The notes under the pieces: model-generated
What the model was told of the DNA's origin: nothing
What the model saw: only the letters and a program-made list of their open reading frames with translations
The model's database searches: none
Assembly (NCBI GenBank): GCA_964446865.1
Contig: CAYURD010000001.1
Span: forward strand, 124,001-188,000
Source of the DNA: Glaciecola sp964446865
Lineage (GTDB): Bacteria; Pseudomonadota; Gammaproteobacteria; Enterobacterales; Alteromonadaceae
DNA: 64,000 bases
Direction of reading: 5' to 3'
Shown here: positions 34,881-44,502 of the stretch, piece by piece
Numbering within the stretch: the stretch's first letter is position 1
How the letters are laid out: each line of letters begins with the position of its first letter
Position numbers and translations under genes: made by a program

Positions 34881-35780
34881 ATGTGGTTTAAAAATTTAAA
34901 AGTCTATCGATTCACTAGCCAATTCAAGCTTGACGACGAACAATTACAAAAAATGCTAGAGAGTATGACATTCAGAACATGTGGTTCTCAAGATAGCCAA
35001 ACGATGGGGTGGATAAGCCCTATTCCACGCGGTGAAATGCTTTTTCATAAAGCAAATAATGATTATCTATTTAGCCTAAAGCGAGAGCAAAAACTATTAC
35101 CCGCAAGCGTCGTTAATAACGAACTCAGCGTGAAAGTAGGCGAAATGGAAGCCGAAACCGGCTCGCCAGTGCCCAAAAAAGCGCAAAAAGACCTCAAGGA
35201 AGAAATTACCAACCGATTATTACCCCAAGCGTTTAGTAAATTTTCGGTGGTTAACGGCTTTGTCTCTATCGACAAACAAATAGTGGTGATCGATGCCAGT
35301 TCTGACACAAATGCCGAAGTCTTTTTAGCATGTTTGCGTAAATGTATTAACAGCCTTCCCGTTGTGCCTTTTGTAAAAACTTCGCAAGAGCAAATCTTAA
35401 CTTCTTGGTTAATGCAGGACGCGCCAGACGATTTTGAAATACTTGATGAAGCAGAACTTCAATCAAGTGCTGAAGATGGCGGTATTATTCGCTGCAAAAA
35501 ACAAGATCTTGATGCAGACGAAATTCTTGCCCACATGCAGGCCGGAAAACTAGTGCACAAACTAGCCGTCAACTATCAAGAGAAACTAAGCTGTGTGCTT
35601 GCTGAAGATTTATCAGTAAAACGTTTGAAATTTACTGACATTGTCTTAGAGCAAAATGAAGATATCGATAAAACGGATATGGCAGCCAAAATAGATGCCG
35701 ATTTTGTGTTGTTTAGCAGCGAAGTCAAACTCTTGATAGATTCGTTAGCTGACGCCTTTGACGTGAAAGACGAGCAATAA
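34881..35780 (+). CDS. rdgC: Recombination-associated protein RdgC
   Basis: Start at ATG 34881 (MWFKNLKVYRFT), the conserved family N-terminus; a TTG six codons earlier is less likely. At 299 residues it has the usual length. It shows the characteristic N-terminal MWFKN and FRTCGSQDSQTMGWISP segments. RdgC is a ring-shaped double-stranded-DNA-binding protein that limits RecA-promoted exchange. It is monocistronic and divergent from phoB. Confidence 0.95.
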   Translation: MWFKNLKVYRFTSQFKLDDEQLQKMLESMTFRTCGSQDSQTMGWISPIPRGEMLFHKANNDYLFSLKREQKLLPASVVNNELSVKVGEMEAETGSPVPKKAQKDLKEEITNRLLPQAFSKFSVVNGFVSIDKQIVVIDASSDTNAEVFLACLRKCINSLPVVPFVKTSQEQILTSWLMQDAPDDFEILDEAELQSSAEDGGIIRCKKQDLDADEILAHMQAGKLVHKLAVNYQEKLSCVLAEDLSVKRLKFTDIVLEQNEDIDKTDMAAKIDADFVLFSSEVKLLIDSLADAFDVKDEQ

Positions 35781-35895
35781 ACTAGCGTTTATTGTTGCTT
35801 CTTTTAGGTGGCTTGTTTTAGTTTGCTGTAAATGGCATTGATCAAGTTAGACGATTTTTCGTAGTCTTAATCAGACTAACTAACTTGTGATTGCC

Positions 35896-36937
35896 ATGAT
35901 TAAAATTACCCGATTAACGCTACCTTTGTTGTGCCTACTATTCATAACAGCCTGCTCATCTACTGCCAATAACGTAGCAAAAGGAGACTTGCCAAGCACT
36001 GCTCAATCCGTCGCAAAAATTAGCGTAAGCGAGCAAAATACAGATAACACTAAGCTTCCCCCTTACAAGAAATCGATAGCAACACCCCTTGGCTATGTAT
36101 ATCCAAATAAAAAATCTCTGAAGCTCATTTCGTGGAATGTTGAACATTTTGTTGATGAGCATGATGACCCTTATGTTGACAATAGGCGCGAAAACAACTG
36201 GCAGCATATGGGTAGCAAACGTGCCGATTTAGTACAAGCACTGCGGGTAGCCGATGCTGATATTGTGGTTTTACAAGAGTTCGAAAGCGTCAAATTGCTA
36301 ATGAATATGGCCAACAACGAATTACAAGATATGGGCTATCAATTTTTTGCTGATGCACCCTCACCTACATGGTATATGAATGTGGTGATCATGAGCCGCG
36401 TGCCGCTAGGCACCATGTATAGCTATGGCAATGTGCACACGCCTGTCGTTAATTGGGTCGATGATGAAGGAAAAAAACAAACGCAAAATAGACTTAACAA
36501 TCGCATTTGGGCGATTGATGTATTTGCCAGTGAGCAGTACTCATTTTTGTTATCGGCAGTGCACTTAAAAGCAGGCCGAGGAGAGCGAGATATAGGCATG
36601 AGACTGGGGCAAATCNNNNNNNNNNCACGAAGATCCTAATAGAAACATTATGCTAGTTGGCGACTTTAACGCCTTGCCAAACACAATAGAGTTAGACACG
36701 CTCTTGGCAGGAAATAACACAGGTATTCGCTTTATTGACCAGATGAAAGATGAGGTGTTTACACACCCCGCTAGTGAGCCGGTTAGACGCTTAGACTACG
36801 CTATTTATAACGGTAATATGGCACCTGAAATTTTACCTAATAGCGTAAAAGCGCTTAGTTACTTCGCCCCTGAAAAGCAAGACGCCTTAGCAGACCACCT
36901 GCCAGTAGTCATTGAATTTTATACAGCCGAGAAATAA
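35896..36937 (+). CDS. Endonuclease/exonuclease/phosphatase-family lipoprotein, split by assembly gap
   Basis: ATG 35896 begins a lipoprotein signal (lipobox FITAC, Cys about 17). The EEP fold follows: LKLISWNVEHF (Asn/Glu motif), ADIVVLQEFES (catalytic Glu), a conserved HLKAG, then after the gap NIMLVGDFNALP and the final ADHLPV. Codons read in frame 1 up to 36615 and in frame 2 from 36626, because ten N replace an unknown length; the true insert must be a multiple of three if the gene is intact. It probably cleaves phosphodiesters of nucleic acids or lipids in the periplasm or at the membrane. The substrate is unknown. Confidence 0.8.
36616..36625. other. Assembly gap (10 N)
   Basis: Ten consecutive N inside the EEP gene. 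The reading frame does not continue across ten bases, so this is a placeholder of unknown length and not a measured gap. Confidence 0.97.
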
Positions 36938-37000
36938 TCCCTTCAAACGATATAAGCGGCGCTTGAGGTAAGGTTTTTTCTTATCTAAGGCGTCGCTCTC

Positions 37001-37077
37001 GTCATAGTCTTACTATGCTCTTATCATTCTCTTACCATTCTCTTACCATTCTCCCACCATTCTCCTACCATGCTAGT
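37001..37077. repeat. 11-bp tandem repeats, about seven units
   Basis: Units of consensus ACCATTCTCTT follow each other with an exact 11-bp period: the four central units (37023-37066) differ by one to three bases and the outer ones are more degenerate. They occupy the intergenic region between the EEP gene and the kinase gene at 37195. An 11-bp period puts each copy on the same face of the helix, so they may be a protein-binding array or a slippage-prone repeat. Confidence 0.85.
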
Positions 37078-37194
37078 AACTCACTTATAATAAAGTGACT
37101 TTTGGCCTATGTTGCACATAGTCGCTATGGTGATAAGCTAAGTTTAGATAGGCAAAAACCAATAACAACATGCATACCAAGGTGATTGATAACG

Positions 37195-38403
37195 ATGCAA
37201 ATCGCAGATTTAAAAAGCGCAAACAATAAAGTCACATCAAGCTATTCACTCGAACGATTTTCGGCTTGGGCAACATGGGCAGTCGTTAGCGGGTTTAGCT
37301 TAACGATAATGATACAAAGCAATAACTTCAGCACAACACATATACTTGTCACGGTGTTGTTATATGCCGTGTATTTTTTATTGTGGACACTTATCAGTAG
37401 AGGGAGCGAATCTAAGCAAGGTGACTTAAGCACTAAAAACGCGATTTTGATGTTCGCACTTTTTGCGACTATTGTTGCCATTTATTTTGCCGTACCGATC
37501 GGTTTTGTCGCCATTTTTATGGTGATTTATTCGGCTATGACGCCATATTTCATGAGTATGAAACGAGCAGCCATGCTCTCGCCTGTTCTAGCCTTACCCT
37601 TATTTTTAGTCCACCACTTTTATTGGGATATTGGCGGCGCGCTTATGTCTAGTATCTTGTTTTGGACTTTCAATATTTTTGCGCTCATCATGGTCAACAC
37701 TAGCATTCGAGAAAGAGAAGCAAGACTAGAGGCAGAATTGACGTCTAGAAAGTTAGAAGCTACCCAAAACTTATTAAATGAAGCCGTAAAACAGAGCGAA
37801 AGAGTGCGGATTGCGCGTAACATCCATGACTTATTAGGTCATCATCTGACGGCACTGACAATAAATCTGCAAGTCGCCTCCATAAAATCAGATGGCGAAG
37901 TAAAAAAATCCATAGAGCAATGTCATCAATTAGCCAAACTGCTACTCAGCGATGTTAGAGAAGCCGTTAGCGACATCCGTGACAAAAGCGTGCTTGATTT
38001 AGAAAGTAATATCACGAGTATGTTGGATAAAATTCCTAACATCAAAGCGGAAATAGAGATAGACAAGGCCATTCAAATTGATGATATACAGATTGCTGAT
38101 GCCATCATCAAAACCATTCAAGAAACAATTACAAACACTTTGAAGCATGCTAAAGGCTCGCTTATTACCATCCGAATAAAAAACCGTGATGCGCAAACTG
38201 ACAAGCTATCTAGTGCTGAAGATAAAAAACAAATCCAAGTAGACATCAGCAACAATGGGTCATTGCCCAATCACATCAAACAAGGAAATGGCTTAAGCGG
38301 CATTCAAGAGCGCCTATTTGCATTAAATGGCGAAGCTATTTTTTCGATTAACAATAAGTTATTTCAGACTCAGCTTTTAATACCGGTAGGGCAACATGAT
38401 TAA
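37195..38403 (+). CDS. DesK/NarX-type sensor histidine kinase
   Basis: Start ATG 37195 (MQIADLKS), 9 nt after AAGGTGA; a TTG at 37186 is too close to that site. The 402-residue kinase has five or six membrane helices (about 25-175), a coiled coil, a HisKA_3 dimerisation domain with ARNIHDLLGHHLTALTINLQ (phospho-His near 210) and an HATPase with ETITNTLKHAKGS and GNGLSGIQERL. The membrane part resembles DesK, which senses membrane state, but the signal here is unknown. Its stop overlaps the regulator start by 8 bp. Confidence 0.9.
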   Translation: MQIADLKSANNKVTSSYSLERFSAWATWAVVSGFSLTIMIQSNNFSTTHILVTVLLYAVYFLLWTLISRGSESKQGDLSTKNAILMFALFATIVAIYFAVPIGFVAIFMVIYSAMTPYFMSMKRAAMLSPVLALPLFLVHHFYWDIGGALMSSILFWTFNIFALIMVNTSIREREARLEAELTSRKLEATQNLLNEAVKQSERVRIARNIHDLLGHHLTALTINLQVASIKSDGEVKKSIEQCHQLAKLLLSDVREAVSDIRDKSVLDLESNITSMLDKIPNIKAEIEIDKAIQIDDIQIADAIIKTIQETITNTLKHAKGSLITIRIKNRDAQTDKLSSAEDKKQIQVDISNNGSLPNHIKQGNGLSGIQERLFALNGEAIFSINNKLFQTQLLIPVGQHD

Positions 38404-39043
38404 TGTAATGTTAGTAGATGACCAAACCTTAGTTCGCCATGGCATCCGCAGTTTATTGGCCTTATCAGATAAAATTGAAGTGACGCACGAGGCACAAGAC
38501 GGTCACGGTGCTGTTGATACACTGCAAAGCAGCCCTCATGATGTTGATGTAGTGCTAATGGATATCCGTATGCCAAAAATGACAGGGATAGAAGCCTTAA
38601 CGTCCTTAAACAAAATTGATTGCAAGATCCCAGTCATTATGCTGACAACATTTGATGATCATGAGTCTGTTATTCAAGCAATTAAAGCCGGTGCTAAAGG
38701 GTATTTATTAAAAGATGTTTCGCTTGAAACCTTGGTGAGTAGCATCGAGACAGTGCACAGTGGCGAGACACTTATTCAACCCGCGATCACCGAACGTCTG
38801 ATTCAGGGTTTACAAGGTATTAAAGGTGATTTTGAAGCCGCTGATATGCCAGAGCCCTTGAGTAAACGAGAAACTGAGATACTACGTCTTATGGCAGCAG
38901 GTTGCTCTAACAAAGAAATGGCAGATAGTCTTTTTAAATCCGAGGGAACCATAAAAAATCAAGTGTCTAGCATTTTGGGAAAGCTTGGGGTCAGAGACAG
39001 AACTAGAGCCGTCTTAAAAGCGATTGAATTAGGCATTATTTAG
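38396..39043 (+). CDS. NarL/LuxR-family response regulator
   Basis: A 215-residue regulator. The receiver has the acidic DD pair at 8-9, phospho-Asp 55 in VVLMDIRMPK and Lys in LLKDVS. The LuxR-type helix-turn-helix (about 148-210) reads LSKRETEILRLMAAGCSNKEMA. It is translationally coupled to the upstream kinase (ATGATTAA overlap), so the two form a two-component system. Targets are unknown. The 170 bp after it (39044-39213) are AT-rich with no clear terminator. Confidence 0.93.
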   Translation: MINVMLVDDQTLVRHGIRSLLALSDKIEVTHEAQDGHGAVDTLQSSPHDVDVVLMDIRMPKMTGIEALTSLNKIDCKIPVIMLTTFDDHESVIQAIKAGAKGYLLKDVSLETLVSSIETVHSGETLIQPAITERLIQGLQGIKGDFEAADMPEPLSKRETEILRLMAAGCSNKEMADSLFKSEGTIKNQVSSILGKLGVRDRTRAVLKAIELGII

Positions 39044-39213
39044 TGAATGTTATTATCCGTTTTTCTTATTTCTTCTAAAAAAAATAAATATAAATTAACA
39101 GTCCTAGAAATATAGCTTATCTGATTGCTTAAAATGCCTTTATTATTTTTGTAATGTGCCGATACCCTTATTGATGGGGTCAATATTCGGAACATAGCGG
39201 AAAAAATCGACAA

Positions 39214-40251
39214 ATGGCGAGCGTCTACCAGCGAGTGCAGGATTATTGTCAATCAATTACTCAAAATCAACAGTCTCTTCATGGTCGCCTATTTTTCGCA
39301 GCGCTACTATCGATAAATACTCTTGCTTTTGCATACTCATTATTAGCGGGAATATATTGGTACTCAATAACGCTTCTTATTTGCATCGCGACATCAATTT
39401 ATACTTTTAAAGCATTTTTAAGCAAAGCATATAGACGCGCTTACTTGGTGAGCTCGTATGTAATGATTGTAATGATCAGTACCAGTACCTTTGTTTTTGG
39501 CTTATCTTCAGGCATTCAGTTTTTATTCTGGCCCTTAAGCTGTTGGCTTGCGCTTAACGTCAAAATCAGAGTTTACAGTGCACTTGTTGTGGCAAACATT
39601 TGTTTGGCCACATTTTTAGTTATGATTTTTTATGTTCCGCAATACACCAGCCATTCTTTTTTGCCCTATTCATTACAGGTATTTTTAATCGCTGGCGGAT
39701 TAATCGTAATGAAAGAAGTCGTTAAGTCTAGGGGCATTTATCAAATTGGGAATGAAAAACTAAAACGCGTCGCCAATATCGATGCGCTCACGGGATTATA
39801 TAATAGACGCTATTTTAATACTTTCTTAGCCTATCAAAATACTATCGCCATCAGAGAAAAAAGGGCTTATTGCTTAGCAATAGGTGACATTGATCATTTC
39901 AAGAATATTAACGACAAATTTGGCCATGATGCTGGCGACAAAGTACTGGTCAGTATTGCACAGTGTTTTAATGACTACCTATCAAAAAGTGATGCCGTTT
40001 GTCGATGGGGTGGCGAAGAGTTTCTTATTTATTTGCCCGAAAGTAATGTCAACAAAGGCTTGTTAGTACTTGATGCATTGCGCGACGTTATTAGCGCTCA
40101 AGACGTCGATGGTTTACACGTATCAATGAGCTTTGGTTTGATAGAAACGGACGGGAAACAATCAATTGAAACAGTTATTAAACGCTGTGATGAATTACTA
40201 TATCACGCTAAAAGTAGCGGCAGAAACGTCGTCAAGATAGCTGAGGATTGA
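39214..40251 (+). CDS. Membrane diguanylate cyclase without I-site
   Basis: A 345-residue protein with five or six membrane helices (about 25-170) and a GGDEF domain (about 185-340). The active site GGEEF is intact (CRWGGEEFLIYLP), as are the FKNINDKFGHDAGD substrate loop and the end ELLYHAKSSGRN. At the inhibitory RxxD site the sequence is Ser-Lys-Ser-Asp, so product feedback through Arg is not expected. It should make cyclic-di-GMP at the inner membrane. The gene is 4 bp before a paralogue and forms an operon with it. Confidence 0.92.
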   Translation: MASVYQRVQDYCQSITQNQQSLHGRLFFAALLSINTLAFAYSLLAGIYWYSITLLICIATSIYTFKAFLSKAYRRAYLVSSYVMIVMISTSTFVFGLSSGIQFLFWPLSCWLALNVKIRVYSALVVANICLATFLVMIFYVPQYTSHSFLPYSLQVFLIAGGLIVMKEVVKSRGIYQIGNEKLKRVANIDALTGLYNRRYFNTFLAYQNTIAIREKRAYCLAIGDIDHFKNINDKFGHDAGDKVLVSIAQCFNDYLSKSDAVCRWGGEEFLIYLPESNVNKGLLVLDALRDVISAQDVDGLHVSMSFGLIETDGKQSIETVIKRCDELLYHAKSSGRNVVKIAED

Positions 40252-40255
40252 TGCC

Positions 40256-41311
40256 ATGATTTCAATTAATCACCTGCTGCAAGTCCCCCCTTCAATCGAA
40301 TTTCATAATAAACCGATTTATTTTTCGGTACTTTTAGCCGCCATATCGGGACTAATTGTAAATATATTGCTTGGCGTTTTATTTTATTCAGAGTCTCTTT
40401 GGTTAATGGTAGCACTTTGTTTCACTGGCTTTGCCTTTTGGGGTAGCGCTATAATTTATTTACGCAAGGGGCGTATTCCCATTGCAGTGAATATTGGCAT
40501 GTTTGAATTATGTTTTCATATTGGCGCAATAGTGAGCTATTTAGGCACCGATTACGGTGCTCAGTACCTTCTTTGGCCAGCAATTGCCTTCGTTTCTCTA
40601 AATACTCGCGAAAATACGAGGCTCACGAAAGCCATCTCATTAGTATGCATTGCTGAATTAGTATTGCTCTATACTTTTGTCCCATCAGAGACTGCTAACA
40701 AACACTTTTCAGATAGAGTGATATGGATTCATATTGGTTTGACCCTTATTGCGGCAGTGCCAAATATGTTTGTACTATTGTCAATGAAATCAATGCAAAT
40801 ACGACAAAAACGCAAACTTCAACATGTTGCCAACCATGACCATCTTACCGACTTATTTAATAGAGGCTTTTTTACCACTTTACTTGAGTACGACGAAAAG
40901 GCCTTACATACCGGCGGTGGGCCTTTTTTACTCGCCATTGCAGATGTTGACCATTTCAAACAGGTCAACGACACTTATGGTCACGACGTTGGTGATGAAG
41001 TACTAAAAGACCTAGCCGCGTTATTCAAAACACACCTTCGCGACAGCGATGCCGTATGTAGATGGGGCGGCGAAGAATTCGCATTTATTTTTAGACGATG
41101 TGATTTAGATAGCGCCGATATTGTTTTAGAAAAATTATTAAATGCGGTACGTGAAAAACGCTTTTCGGGTAAGAAACTACCTGTCACCATCAGTATGGGA
41201 GCAGCCCAGGCTGTTACTGGTGAATCGGCAGATGAATTAATGAAACGCTGCGATGTTTTATTGTACAAAGCTAAATCAAATGGCCGTAATTGTTATAAAT
41301 ACTTGCCATAA
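40256..41311 (+). CDS. Membrane diguanylate cyclase with I-site
   Basis: A 351-residue paralogue of the preceding protein with the same layout: membrane helices (about 20-180), then GGDEF (about 195-350). The active site is GGEEF (CRWGGEEFAFIF). Here the residues five before it are Arg-Asp-Ser-Asp, an intact RxxD inhibitory site, unlike the upstream copy. GAGG lies 9 nt before the ATG. The stop is about 10 bp before the 3' end of rnpB on the opposite strand. Confidence 0.92.
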   Translation: MISINHLLQVPPSIEFHNKPIYFSVLLAAISGLIVNILLGVLFYSESLWLMVALCFTGFAFWGSAIIYLRKGRIPIAVNIGMFELCFHIGAIVSYLGTDYGAQYLLWPAIAFVSLNTRENTRLTKAISLVCIAELVLLYTFVPSETANKHFSDRVIWIHIGLTLIAAVPNMFVLLSMKSMQIRQKRKLQHVANHDHLTDLFNRGFFTTLLEYDEKALHTGGGPFLLAIADVDHFKQVNDTYGHDVGDEVLKDLAALFKTHLRDSDAVCRWGGEEFAFIFRRCDLDSADIVLEKLLNAVREKRFSGKKLPVTISMGAAQAVTGESADELMKRCDVLLYKAKSNGRNCYKYLP

Positions 41312-41320
41312 AAATAAGTA

Positions 41321-41690
<370 letters not shown>

Positions 41691-41742
41691 GGGGGGCGAG
41701 TATAAACTAAGTTTGATTGGCTATATATAAATTTATAGCGAT

Positions 41743-42459
41743 TTATGCATTTGCATTGTGATAAATATTTTGTACGTCATCACAATCGTTTAGCATGTCC
41801 ATGAATTTCTCAAACATGGGCATGTCATCTTCTTTAATATCTTTTGTCTCTTGCGGAACCCAGCTAATTTCCTCAACGTCAAATTCAAGATCAGGAAAAC
41901 TTTCTACCAAGGCTGTTTTCGCTTTAAAAAACTCGGTATGTGGCGCAAATACAGTCACCTGACCATCATCTACTTCAACATCACTAACGTCTACATCAGC
42001 TTCCATCAAGGCTTCAAGAATAACTTCATCATCGTCACCTGCAAAACTAAAAATCGCAAAATGATCAAACATAAAAGCGGCTGAGTTTTGTGCACCTAAT
42101 TTACTATCGGTCTTCGTAAAACAGTTTCGAACATCGGTAATAGTACGATTAACATTGTCAGTCAAACAATCGACGATGACCATACATCCGCCTGGTCCAA
42201 AACCTTCATAGCGTGCTGGTGCAAAATCTTCACCTGCGCCGCCGGTGGCTTTTTCAATCGCCTTGTCGATGACATGCGCGGGCACTTGATCTTTTTTCGC
42301 TTTCTCAATTAAGCGACGTAGCGATAGATTAGCTTCAGGGTCTGGGCCCCCATTTTTTGCAACAACATATATTTCTTTACCGTATTTAGAATATACTTTG
42401 GTTTTTGCGGCTGCTGTTTTGGCCATTGAGACCTTTCTTACTTCAAACTTTCTACCCAT
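41743..42459 (-). CDS. yeeN: YebC/PmpR family protein, YeeN type
   Basis: A 238-residue protein of the YebC/PmpR family. MGRKFEV at the start, the GPDPEANLSLRRLIEKAKKDQVPAHVIDKAI region and RYEGFGPGGCMVIVDCLTDNVNRT are typical, and the length equals E. coli YeeN. Family members act as DNA-binding regulators or, as shown for some YebC proteins, as translation factors for proline stretches. A second ATG at MAKTAA (residue 12) has a good AAAGG site, so a shorter start is possible. Confidence 0.9.
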   Translation of the reverse strand: MGRKFEVRKVSMAKTAAAKTKVYSKYGKEIYVVAKNGGPDPEANLSLRRLIEKAKKDQVPAHVIDKAIEKATGGAGEDFAPARYEGFGPGGCMVIVDCLTDNVNRTITDVRNCFTKTDSKLGAQNSAAFMFDHFAIFSFAGDDDEVILEALMEADVDVSDVEVDDGQVTVFAPHTEFFKAKTALVESFPDLEFDVEEISWVPQETKDIKEDDMPMFEKFMDMLNDCDDVQNIYHNANA

Positions 42460-42585
42460 AAATCACTCTATCTCTTTTTAATTATTGACGACGCTAGTCA
42501 CTATTAGTGTATTTTACTCAAAAACGTCTCATTATGAACTGTTCAATTTAATTATCTTTGATAATTACACTCATACTAGAGCCTG

Positions 42586-43683
42586 TTAAGAAAGATGCGG
42601 CTCACTTAAATACTCTCTTGATTGCATTTCTTGTAAACGACTTAAACAACGCTTGAACTCAAACGATAAGCGCCCATCTTTGTATAATTCATCCATTTCC
42701 ACATCAGCAGAAATAATAAGCTTAACTTTACGCTCGTAAAATTCATCTATCATCGCAATAAAACGTCTCGCGACATCATCTTTAGACGCATCCATCTGAA
42801 ACACGTTCGCCAGCAGCACCGTCTGATAGATGCGGCTTAACTCAATATAGTCCGTTTGACTTCGTGGGCCGTCACATAGTGCGACAAAATCAAACATCAC
42901 AACATTCTCAGCCTTTCGCATAGCCGGAATGTTGCGTCCTTCTATTTCGACAAGGGTATTAACGCTACTTTTTTCTGGCGCTAAACGTTCAAAATAAGTA
43001 TCTAGGTTTTGTTGGGCAAGTTTATCGGCCGGATAATGGTAAATTTCGGCTTGCTCTAAAGTACGCATACGATAGTCTGTGCCGCTATCAACGTTCACGA
43101 TTCTTGTATTTTCTTTAATCAATTCAATCGCAGGCAAAAATCTAGCGCGCTGAAGCCCATTTTTGTATAAACCATCGGGTTCAATATTGGATGTCGCCAC
43201 AAGCACGATACCTTGCGCAAAAAGCTCTTGCATCAACGTCCCTAAAATCATCGCATCGGTAATGTCAGATACAAAAAACTCGTCAAAACATATGATGCGA
43301 GTTTCGCTGGCGAGCTTTTTAGCTATCTTTTTTAAAGGATCTTCTTGGTTATTTAAGAGTTTGAGTTCTTGATGTACTCGATGCATGAAACGGTGAAAAT
43401 GCACGCGCATTTTAGATGTAAATGGTAGACAGTCGTAAAATGTATCCACTAAATAGGTCTTGCCACGGCCTACTCCGCCCCAAAAATAAATACCTTGTAT
43501 AGTGGGCTTAGTCATTCCTCGTCCAAAACGCGCTTTTAAGGAAATACGCCACTTGCGCTTTTTTTGTGGCTGCGTTAATTCATCATACAGACGCTGCAGT
43601 TCTTTGACCGCGTTTTCTTGTGCTTCGTCATATTGAAAATCAATTAACGATAAGTCATCTTGGTATTTTTCCCAAGGAGTCAT
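42586..43683 (-). CDS. zapE: Cell division ATPase ZapE (AFG1-like)
   Basis: A 365-residue AAA-type ATPase. Walker A is FWGGVGRGKTYLVD (about 70-83), Walker B is ICFDEFFVSD (about 130), with a sensor segment LVATSN at about 162. In E. coli ZapE affects Z-ring stability late in division under stress. It is divergent from zapG and separated from it by 250 bp containing a perfect 14-bp palindrome. Confidence 0.93.
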   Translation of the reverse strand: MTPWEKYQDDLSLIDFQYDEAQENAVKELQRLYDELTQPQKKRKWRISLKARFGRGMTKPTIQGIYFWGGVGRGKTYLVDTFYDCLPFTSKMRVHFHRFMHRVHQELKLLNNQEDPLKKIAKKLASETRIICFDEFFVSDITDAMILGTLMQELFAQGIVLVATSNIEPDGLYKNGLQRARFLPAIELIKENTRIVNVDSGTDYRMRTLEQAEIYHYPADKLAQQNLDTYFERLAPEKSSVNTLVEIEGRNIPAMRKAENVVMFDFVALCDGPRSQTDYIELSRIYQTVLLANVFQMDASKDDVARRFIAMIDEFYERKVKLIISADVEMDELYKDGRLSFEFKRCLSRLQEMQSREYLSEPHLS

Positions 43684-43713
43684 TTACCGACCTTTTTTAT
43701 TCATCCTGCTGTG

Positions 43714-43727
43714 TAATGCATGCATTA
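43714..43727. promoter_or_regulatory. 14-bp palindrome between zapE and zapG
   Basis: TAATGCATGCATTA is self-complementary over all 14 bases and sits 31 bp upstream of the zapE start. It is a plausible operator. The 250-bp region 43684-43933 has no gene; a TATAAT at about 43753 could be a plus-strand -10 for zapG. Confidence 0.4.
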
Positions 43728-43933
43728 TACTCAGCCCTGTTGATCTTTTCTGTATAATTTTTGCACGCCTTGCGTATTTTTGTGCTAGAAAAGAATAAAG
43801 GACAATCTTTGACCTTAATATATATGCACACAGTTAAAAGTGGCCTTTGATCAAAATATTACAAATAGCGCTTGCAAGAACTGTCGCAATGGTCAAAGAT
43901 CACAATAGCATTTTCACTTTTAGAGAGAACTTT

Positions 43934-44422
43934 ATGGATTTTGTCACCCTGGCGCTTGGTATCATCATTGGCCTATTGATAGGTTTTGTCATTGCTTGGT
44001 TCTGGGCAAGTTCTGTTGCCACAAGCAAAAACACTAATGCGCAAACATCAGAAGATGAGCTAAAAGCACTTCTGGCTGAGCGAGCAAGTCAACATCTTCA
44101 AACGAGTCGCTCTAGCATACAAGGTCTGCAGCTCGAGCTATCAAATCTGCTGACGAGCATCAACGATTACGAAAGTTCCTTAGCGCAATCTAGTGAAGAC
44201 CACACAATAAATACATTTTTTGGTGAACATGCCAGCATGTTTTTACGTAATAGTGAACGTAATGCGGATCGTGGGTCAAGTAATGTCGTTAAAAATACAG
44301 TCAATGTAGACAAACCCAATGATCTACCCAAAGACTATCAACCAAAAGATTTTGCCAACAATGGTTCAGGGTTATTTGCTGGTAACGCGGTAATAGAGGG
44401 CGAGACCACTCAAAAAAATTAA
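43934..44422 (+). CDS. zapG: ZapG/YhcB (DUF1043) division-associated membrane protein
   Basis: Start at ATG 43934 (MDFVTLALG) with AGAG upstream; the longer frame has no site. The 162-residue protein has one N-terminal membrane helix (about 3-25) and a cytoplasmic coiled coil (about 35-85). The N-terminus and the HASMFLRN segment are typical of DUF1043. It coordinates envelope synthesis and division in E. coli. Acidic/Asn-rich C-terminus is probably disordered. Confidence 0.9.
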   Translation: MDFVTLALGIIIGLLIGFVIAWFWASSVATSKNTNAQTSEDELKALLAERASQHLQTSRSSIQGLQLELSNLLTSINDYESSLAQSSEDHTINTFFGEHASMFLRNSERNADRGSSNVVKNTVNVDKPNDLPKDYQPKDFANNGSGLFAGNAVIEGETTQKN

Positions 44423-44502
44423 AGCAATATACTTGCTTTATGAACTAATGCCCCTAAATCAGAGTCACAAGTAGGTATCAATATTTAGGAGTATCAAAAT
44501 AC

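Noticed and set aside
36593..36640. Frameshifted pseudogene in the EEP gene
   Set aside because: The frame change coincides exactly with a run of N, so it reflects missing sequence and not a mutation.
36950..36999. Terminator after the EEP gene
   Set aside because: There is an imperfect long stem with the T-run inside the loop instead of after it; it is not a convincing Rho-independent terminator.
37001..37077. Short CRISPR-like array
   Set aside because: The 11-bp units are directly adjacent with no spacers, and no cas genes are present.
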